DNA from: Glycine soja
Taxonomy: Eukaryota; Streptophyta; Magnoliopsida; Fabales; Fabaceae
Assembly: GCF_004193775.1 (NCBI RefSeq)
Contig: NC_041003.1
Location: 24,172,685 to 24,236,684 of the forward strand
Reading direction: 5' to 3'
Length of the DNA stretch: 64,000 nucleotides
The notes beneath the pieces were generated by a model. It did no database searches and was not told where the DNA came from. It saw only the letters and a program-made list of their open reading frames with translations. Of this stretch, positions 56,897 to 64,000 are shown one piece after another (position 1 is the first letter of the stretch; each line of letters starts with the position of its first letter). The translations under genes were made by a program, and so were the position numbers.

Positions 56897-59800
56897 CTAT
56901 TTTTCTAAATCTCTTACATCTAAGAGACCTAATTCTCTTCTAATAGAGAAAAACACTTCCTTGGGGAGAGGTTTAGTGAAAATATCAGCAAGTTGATTCT
57001 TAGTATCAACAAATTCTAATATACAATCTCCCTTTAAGACATGATCTCTAAGAAAGTGGTGTCTAATCTCTATATGTTTAGTTCTTGAATGTTGAACTGG
57101 GTTTTTGGATAGATTTATGGCACTAGTATTATCACACTTAATAGGTATGCGATCAAGAATGATGCCATAGTCAGATAATTGTTGCTTCATCCATAAGATT
57201 TGTGCACAACAACTACCGGCAGAGATATACTCCGCTTCAGCAGTAGATAAAGCAACACTGTTTTGTTTCTTACTATGCCATGAGACAAGAGCCGATCCAA
57301 TAAATTGACAAGTTCCACTTGTACTTTTTCTATCAGTTTTAGACCCGGCAAAATCAGAATCAGAATATCCTATTAAGTTACATGTTGAATTCTTAGGATA
57401 CCATTATCCTAAATTGATTGTTCCTAATAGATATCTCATGATTCTCTTTACTGCACTTAGATGTGATTGTTTGGGGTTGGATTGAAACCTAGCACACATG
57501 CATACACTAAACATAATATCAGGTCTACTAGCAGATAAATAAAGAAGAGATCCGATCATACCTCGATATTGTTTATGTCTATAGACTGACCAGATTCATC
57601 TTTATCTAAGTAACAATTAGTGCTCATCGGTGTAGACATGTGTTTTGCACTATCCATCCCAAATCTTTTGATCAATTCCTTGCAGTATTTGGATTGATTG
57701 ATGAATATACCTTCTTGAGTTTGCTTGATTTGTAATCCCAGAAAGTACTTTAGTTCTCCCATCATTGACATTTCAAATTCACTTTGCATATCAAGGGAAA
57801 ACTCCTTGCACAATGAATCATTAGTGGATCCAAAAATTATATCATCAACATATATTTGAACCAACAAAATATCATTATGCCTTCTCTTTATGAATAATGT
57901 GGTATCCACTTTACCTCTGGAGAATTCTTTTTCAAGAAGAAAACTACTTAATCGTTCATACCATGCCCTAGGGGCTTGTTTCAAACCATAAAGAGCCTTT
58001 TGTAATTTATAAACATGGTTTGGTTTATCAGAAATTTCAAAATCAGGGGGTTGTTCAACATATACCTCTTCTTGAATTAAGCCATTTAGAAAGGCACTCT
58101 TAACATCCATTTGATAAAGTTTAAAATTCATTATGGATGCATATGCCAAAAGCATTCTAATGGCTTCTAATCTTGCAACAGGAGCATATGTTTCTTCATA
58201 GTCTATTCCCTCTTCTTGATTATACCCTTTTGCTACTAACCTGGCTTTATTTCTAATAATAATACCATGTTCATCTAGTTTATTTCTAAAAACCCATTTT
58301 GTTCCAATGACAGGATAATTTTCAGGTTTTTCTACTAATTTCCATACATTGTTTCTTTCAAATTGGTTTAGTTCTTCTTGCATGGCAATGATCCAATTAT
58401 CATCTACTATGGCTTCTTTTATATTTTTAGGTTCAATCATAGATACAAAAGCCATATTATTGCATAAATCTTTAAGAGAATGTCTAGTTGTTACCCCTTT
58501 TGAGATATCACCAATTATGTTGTCGAGGGGATGATCTCTTGAAGTTTTCCATTCTCTTGGGAGTACATCATTGGATTTGCCTTCTTCTGGAGGATCTTCA
58601 TTGTTTCCTTTGTCATTTCCTTTGGAATCTTGTTCATGAATGTTCATATGTTCTAAAGAATCTGCAATGTCATCTAGCATATTCTTTGTTGACAATATAG
58701 CATTAGATTCATCAAAGGTAACATGAATGGATTCCTCTATATTCATAGTTCTCTTATTATATATTCTATATGCTTTGCTTTGTAAAGAATATCCAGAAAA
58801 ATGCCTTCATCAGATTTTGCATCGAATTTTCCTAGATTATCTTTACCATTATTAAGTACAAAGCACTTGCACCCAAAAACATGTAGATGAGAAATATTAG
58901 GTTTTCTACCGTTAAATAACTCATATGGGGTTTTCTTTAAAATAGGTCTTATCAAGGCTCTATTCCATGATGTAACATGCAGTATTGACAGCTTCAGCCC
59001 AAAAATACTTTGGAAGAGAAGTATCATTTAATAAAGTTCTTGCAATTTCTTCCAATGACCTATTTTTCCTCTCAACAACTCCATTTTGTTGAGGAGTTCT
59101 TGGTGCAGAAAAATTATGTTCAATACCATGTTCATCACAAAATAATTCAAAATCTTTATTTTCAAATTCACCCCCATGATCACTTCTAATGGATGCAATC
59201 TTGAGATTTTTCTTGTTTTGTATGACTTTAGCAAGTTTCCTAAATGCATGGAATGAATCACTTTTATGTGTAATAAATAATGTCCAAGTATATCTAGAGA
59301 AATCATCAACTATAACTAAAGCATAGTAATTTCCTCCAAAACTCATGGTTCTAGATGGACCAAATAGATCCATATGCAATAACTGTAATGGTCGAGTGGT
59401 TGAAACAACATTTTTAGATTTGAATGAGACTCTTGTTTGTTTGCCCTTTTGACATGCATCACATAATTTATCTTTTTCAAATTTCAATTTAGGCAAACCA
59501 ACTACTAAATCTTTGAAATTAATTTATTTAAGTGATCCATGTTTATGTGAGCAATTCTTTTATGCCATAACCATGGATCATCATCTTTACTAAGAAAGCA
59601 ATGATTGTTTTCTTGTTTTATACTTAAGTCTATCATGTAAACATTATTGACTCTATGTCCTACATGCTTTATATTACTGTCATGCTTATGTTCTATAAGA
59701 CATTTTTGAGAATCAAATGATACTAGATAGCCTTTGTCACATAGTTGACTAACGCTAAGCAGGCTATGCTTAAGACCTTCAACAAGTAGAACATTTTCAA

Positions 59801-59983
59801 TGGAGTTTGAAGAATTTGTACCTATTTTACCCACTCCAAGAATTCTACCTTTGTTGTTGTCACCATATGTTACATGCCCGCTTTTCTTTGGAGATATGTG
59901 TGTAAAATTTGATGCATCTCCAGTCATATGTTTTGAGCATCCGCTATCTATGTACCACTTCTTTCTCAAAGATACCTGCATAA
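56897..59983 (-). pseudogene. pol: pol of the young Sirevirus (protease, integrase, RT, RNase H), single-base breaks
   Basis: The protease has the DSG site in [10 protein letters not shown] (about 59950). The pre-integrase HH..CC follows (about 59450-59580). The integrase core has HMDLFGPSR, SDHGGEFEN and NGVVERKNR (about 59080-59390). RT is at about 57640-58330, with YVDD at about 57853-57864, and RNase H at about 56990-57400 (STAEAEY, YSDSDFAGSK). It ends DVRDLEK at 56897. One-base frame breaks lie near 59515, 58968, 58797 and 57575, and a TAA near 57404. The four frame breaks sit in short homopolymers. The LTRs are virtually identical, so either this copy moved while defective or the assembly has indel errors. 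Confidence 0.9.
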
Positions 59984-61818
59984 TCAAGTTTTTGACTTAG
60001 GTACCCAAATTTTATTGGGTCCTTGCATGTTAGTATAAACTGAGGATCCTTTTGGGACCCATATCATTTTAATATTACTGTAATTTTTCTTGAAGTAGCA
60101 AGTTGATATGCCATGTCCTCTTCTTCCACAGTAAAAACAAGTGATGGAATTAGAATTACATTTTTGTGTGGAAGTGGAAAAGTTTTTATAAACCTTTTGG
60201 TAGTTTTTCAGATTTATACCCTAGNNNNNNNNNNNNNNNNNNNNNNNNNNNNNNNNNNNNNNNNNNNNNNNNNNNNNNNNNNNNNNNNNNNNNNNNNNNN
60301 NNNNNNNNNNNNNNNNNNNNNNNNTCCATTTTTATTTGACACATATCTTTGTTTACTTAATATAACATCTAAATTATTTCTACTATATGAAAATTTTGCA
60401 AGTGAATTTTTTAACTCTTTAATTTCTTTTACATATTTATCACAACAACTACAAGAATCTGTTATTTTCTTGTCATTAATAGTGGAGATATTAACTTTTT
60501 CATTTGTTTTAGAGATTGAAACTTCATTTCTAAGAAGATCTAATTCTTTGTTTAATTTTGAAATTTCATTTTCTAAATTTGAAATTGTTTTCTTTGATGA
60601 TGAAACTAATTTTGCAAGTTTAATTGATTCTTTATGCAAATCAGCAAATGCATCCTGCAATTCATCAAAAGAAATAGATAAGTTGTTTGAAGATGTTACC
60701 TCTTCATCACTTTCGTAGCTTTTTGCCATAAGGCAAAGATTTATCTCTTCATTTTCAGAATCATCAGAGGATTCCAAATCATTTTCATCCCATGTGATGT
60801 ATGCTTTCTTTAGTTTCTTCTCACTATGATTTTTCTTTTCAGATTTTTCCATCTTTTTCTTGAAGATAGGACAATCAACCCTCAGATGTCCAGGTTGATT
60901 GCATTCAAAGCATTTTAGAGTAGAGGATGAATTTTCTGTCCTTCTCTTTGATTTAAAATTTGGTCGCCTCTGATTTCCTCTTACTTTAAGAAATTTGTTG
61001 AACCTTTTTACAAAGAAACTTAGATCATCATCATCATCTGCATCATTATCCTGATCACTTTCTTCTTGAATTGAGGATGATGCTTTAAGAGCAATTCCTT
61101 TCCTTTTCTTGTCATTTTCTTCATTTTGGTGCAATCTCAATAGTTCCATCTCGTGTTCCTGCAACTTACCAAATAAAGTGGCAAGAGACATGTTAGACAA
61201 ATCTCTTGATTCAGAAATAGCCGTTACTTTGGGTTGCCATTCTCTACTTAAACATCTTAGCACCTTGTTTATAAGATCTTCATTTTGAAATTCTTTGCCT
61301 AAGGCTGCTAGATGATTTACTATATGTGTAAATCTCTTTTGCATACTCTGAATATTTTCATTTGTATTCATTCTAAATAATTCATACTCATGAGTTAGTG
61401 CATTTATCCTAGATCTTTTAACATCTGTAGTTCCTTCATGTGTTAATCGAAGAGTGTCCCACATTTCCTTAGCACTCTTGCAATTTGAAACTCTGAAATA
61501 TTCATCCATTCCTAGGGCAGATGTTATTATGTTTTTGGCTTTTAGGTTGTATTGTACTCGTTTTCTATCCTCTTCAGACCATCTATCTCTAGGTTTTTCT
61601 ATGGTTATGCTTTCACTTGATGAACTACCATCTATTGAAACTCTTTCTACTGTGGTGGGTATATAAGGCCCTATTTCAATGGCTTCCCAGATATTTAGAT
61701 CTATTGCCTCGATAAAAATTTGCATTCGGGTTTTCCAGTAGTGGTAACCCTCTCCATTAAAGATTGGAGGTCTATTTATAGAATTCCCTTCTGGAAACAA
61801 GGAATTTGCTGAGGCCAT
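59984..61818 (-). CDS. gag: gag of the young Sirevirus (contains assembly gap)
   Basis: It starts at ATG 61818 ([18 protein letters not shown]), after the PBS; the frame is also open upstream. The copia-type gag domain occupies about the first 250 residues ([36 protein letters not shown]). The first zinc knuckle, [14 protein letters not shown], is near 60872-60913. A long coiled coil ([18 protein letters not shown]) follows. After 100 unknown bases the frame resumes with a second knuckle, [14 protein letters not shown] (about 60113-60146), and ends at TGA 59984-59986. Protease begins in another frame beside an A-run. Gag coiled coils and two knuckles fit Sirevirus Gag. Continuity through the gap is assumed, not seen. 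Confidence 0.85.
60225..60324. other. Assembly gap of 100 N
   Basis: Exactly 100 unknown bases lie inside gag. This is a conventional filler size, so the true length is unknown. Confidence 0.99.
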
Positions 61819-61856
61819 CTTTTTCTTGAAGCTTCTAAACTTTGTACAAGAATGAA

Positions 61857-61868
61857 GCTCTGATACCA
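61857..61868 (-). other. Primer binding site, initiator-Met type
   Basis: GCTCTGATACCA on the plus strand is the reverse complement of TGGTATCAGAGC, two bases from the LTR edge at 61871. Confidence 0.95.
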
Positions 61869-61870
61869 CT

Positions 61871-62943
61871 TGTTAGACAAGTGGCCTCAGATATCTTAAG
61901 AAGGGGGGGGGGGGGGTTGAATTAAGATATTCCAAACTGTTTCCCCTAATTAAAAATCTATTTCACTTTTTACTCAAGTTATGAATTCCCTTAATGACAA
62001 TCTTCTTAAATATTAATTCAAACGAAGCAACTTGAATATGAATATAAAGCAATAATAAATAAAAGAGATTAAGGGAAGAGAAAATGCAAACTCAGTTTTA
62101 TACTGGTTCGGCCACACCCTTGTGCCTACGTCCAGTCCCCAAGCAACCCGCTTGAGAGTTCCACTAACTTGTAAATTCCTTTTACAAGTTCTAAACACAC
62201 AAGGACAACCCTTCCTTTGTGTTTAGAGATTCTTTACAACAAGAGACTCACAGTCTCTTAATCCCTTAGAGAATGAGAAGAAGAAGAGGAACAAATCTCT
62301 CTAGAAAGAGATGGATTTTACAGATTGAGCACTCAAATAATTCCTTAAAGAATTGCAATCAAGTTGGCCAAGGAATTCTTAAGAGGATAAAATGAAATTG
62401 CTTTTTGAGAGGATAAACACTTTGTTGTTCTGAAAATCTCTAAGCAATTTCGTGTTTAAGTCACATATATATAGACCATTGGTGGTCATGAGTAAAGCCT
62501 TTGAAAAGTTGTGACTCTTGAAATTATTTTTCTGAAATTCCTGTCTGGTAATCGATTACAGTAATTGTGTAATCGATTACAGCTTTTAAAATTTGAATTA
62601 AAACGTTTACTAACTGCTGGTAATCGATTACCAAAATTGTGTAATCGATTACAGCTTTTAAAATTTCGAATTCAAATTTTTATAGCTGTTATAAAATGTA
62701 TTTGGCCACTGGTAATCGATTACATCCTCTGGTAATCGATTACCAGAGAGTAAAACCTTTGAAAAACACTTTTTATTTTAAATCACTTGGCCAAACCTTT
62801 GCTAATTCAATTAGGAATTCCCTTCCTAATATTCTAGTGATCATCTTGATGTTGTGCCTTGTAATCTTGAAGTATTGTCTTTGCATCAATTGCAACACAT
62901 CATCATGATCATCATCAAAACATCAAAGCCAATTGCATCTACA
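61871..62943 (-). repeat. 5' LTR (element orientation) of the young Sirevirus, 1073 bp
   Basis: It appears identical to 53646-54712 apart from a G-run of 14 rather than 8 near 61903. It has six TAATCGATTA palindromes (about 62545-62746). It is followed by GCATG. Confidence 0.93.
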
Positions 62944-64000
62944 GCATGTAGTGGTTATGAGACGAATTGTGTGCGGCGCAGTTAGATTTTCGTGAAAGAG
63001 TCTACCCTTTTCTTTTCTTTCTTGTAGATCGTGATGGCGGCGCAGCTAATCCATGATCGAGTAAAGATGGAGTGCCTAGAGGGAGCTTGGGAGACCCTCA
63101 AAGGCAACACGAGGTGCCGATTTCGGGCACGATTCGATTTACGGCTACTTCATTGGTTCATCCAGATGAACCCGTGCGCACGCTTCAGCGTACTGTGGAG
63201 TGGATACTACCCACGCCTACACCATACCGTCTAGTGGAGCCAGTCCAAGTGATTGAGGTAACGTCGTCCGAGGAAGACCCTGAGGAGGATCTTGAGGAGC
63301 TACCTCTCGAGCCTGCTGGGGATGCTCTTGACTTTCTAGAGGGTGATGAGGACCCACTCCCTGAGGTGGATTCTCCCGAGGAAGTCATGTCGGTATCTGA
63401 GGCAGACTCTACGGAGGATAGTGGCCCGAGAGAAATGGCGACCAGTGGAGGCTCTTCATCATAGTGGACAGCCCTTCGGACTAGTTTTATATACTTTTGA
63501 GGGTGGGTGTATCTAGGTCTGACTGTTAGGTTTACTCTTTTGTTTTTGTATGGGTAGACCTATTGTATAGGAATTTCATGATTGTATACATGTGGCTGAA
63601 GCCACCACTGTGGACACCTTTGCTCTGGATGACACTATGTATTTTGTAAAACTCCCATATTTTGGACAGCTATTAAATGATGAATGTACTTATGTTTAAC
63701 CTTGTTATTTGAAAAGAAGGCATTAGCAAACTTTATTTGCAAAAGGGTTTATTGACCGTATTTTATTCTTTTATTTTCATGTGACGACCTAAAGTAATGG
63801 CTGGTATACTCTTCCTTTTGAAAAAAACAAATATTTAGAGGTTATGAGTGGTAAGAAAGAAATGACTCTGAATAGAGTTGTGAGCTAGCCATTCAGGACT
63901 CTATAGTGATGATTTTCCTTCTGAACTTAATTATTGTGAAAAGAGAAAGAAATGAAAAAGAAAAAGAAAAAAAAATCACCATGGTTTTTATTATTTAAAT
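62944..64000 (+). mobile_element. LTR-like element, continuation after the copia insertion
   Basis: It starts with the second GCATG and continues the sequence left at 53645. No PBS, TG...CA end or pol is reached before the window ends. It includes one acidic open frame. The remaining 500 bp are AT-rich and non-coding. Confidence 0.55.
63034..63464 (+). pseudogene. Acidic open frame in the LTR-like element, probably frameshifted
   Basis: The longest frame (63072-63464, 130 codons) has no ATG of its own near the start. An ATG in another frame at 63034 follows a TTCTTGTAG acceptor-like site. The main frame starts PRGSLGDPQRQHEVPISG, then has a VIEVTSSEEDPEEDLEEL stretch, and is very acidic to its TAG. 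I recognise no domain. A one- or two-base shift near 63070 would link the frames. It could also be a spurious frame. Confidence 0.4.

Larger units (their letters stand above)
53646..62943 (-). mobile_element. Young Sirevirus-like copia element with accessory ORF, 9298 bp
   Basis: The minus-strand element has LTRs of 1067 and 1073 bp (plus-strand TGTTAGACAAG...GCATCTACA). They look identical except for a G-run of 8 versus 14. GCATG is duplicated at both sides. PBS, gag, pol, accessory ORF and three polypurine tracts are in Sirevirus order. It contains a 100-N gap. Near-identical LTRs indicate very recent insertion. Confidence 0.95.

Noticed and set aside
60113..60718. Plus-strand frame of about 200 codons through the N gap
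   Set aside because: Antisense shadow of the gag coiled-coil region; includes unknown bases.
1..64000. Cellular genes, tRNA, rRNA or organelle DNA
   Set aside because: No conserved non-transposon domain, tRNA-like fold or rRNA sequence was recognised anywhere in the window.

Overview
The window looks like plant heterochromatin, most likely from a legume and probably Glycine (soybean). Nothing in it supports a cellular protein-coding gene, tRNA or rRNA. Almost all of it is nested LTR retrotransposons. The host guess rests on Ogre/Tat-like Ty3/gypsy elements with very long LTRs beside Sirevirus (SIRE1-like) Ty1/copia elements, plus short GCTAAGC and GCCTGGGCGAGC motifs I associate with soybean repeats. 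It is inference, not a database result.

Layout. (1) 1-2285 and 19999-about 25060 are two parts of one Ogre/Tat element. They carry the protease tail, a 153-bp intron, RT, a double RNase H, integrase, and then a separate accessory ORF downstream of pol. (2) This element is split by a 17.7-kb non-autonomous relative (2286-19998) with 2.3-kb LTRs, a 5-bp target duplication (ATACC), decayed ORF1 and gag, no pol, several tandem arrays, and a solo copia LTR inside it (10192-11135). (3) 25061-26308 holds fragments of other elements. (4) 26309-42715 is a second, broken Tat copy (integrase, 3' region, accessory ORF). It is interrupted by a gag-deleted Sirevirus (28201-35183), a solo LTR of unknown family (36915-38069) and an Ogre-type solo LTR (38239-40071). 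(5) 42720-44502 is scrambled, including an inverted leader fragment. (6) 44503-50834 is the 5' part of an Ogre-like element with near-intact ORF1 and gag. (7) 50835 to the window end is the start of another LTR element, split by a young minus-strand Sirevirus (53646-62943) with practically identical LTRs, an intact 378-aa accessory ORF and a 100-N assembly gap.

Common theme. A basic/Ser-rich N-terminus, a conserved middle and a C-terminal coiled coil define an accessory protein that resembles the 'putative plant transposon protein' family. It sits 3' of pol in both the gypsy and the copia lineages here. In both cases it appears to have its own TATA promoter, preceded by the same short palindrome that precedes the TATA box in LTRs of that lineage (AGCTCGCC-TG-GGCGAGCT in gypsy, TAATCGATTA in copia). 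This is the most interesting pattern in the window.

Most reading frames are broken. The accessory ORF, ORF1 and gag of the gypsy elements are broken mainly by nonsense changes, several of which fit cytosine deamination. The young copia pol is broken mostly by one-base changes in homopolymers, which may be assembly error.
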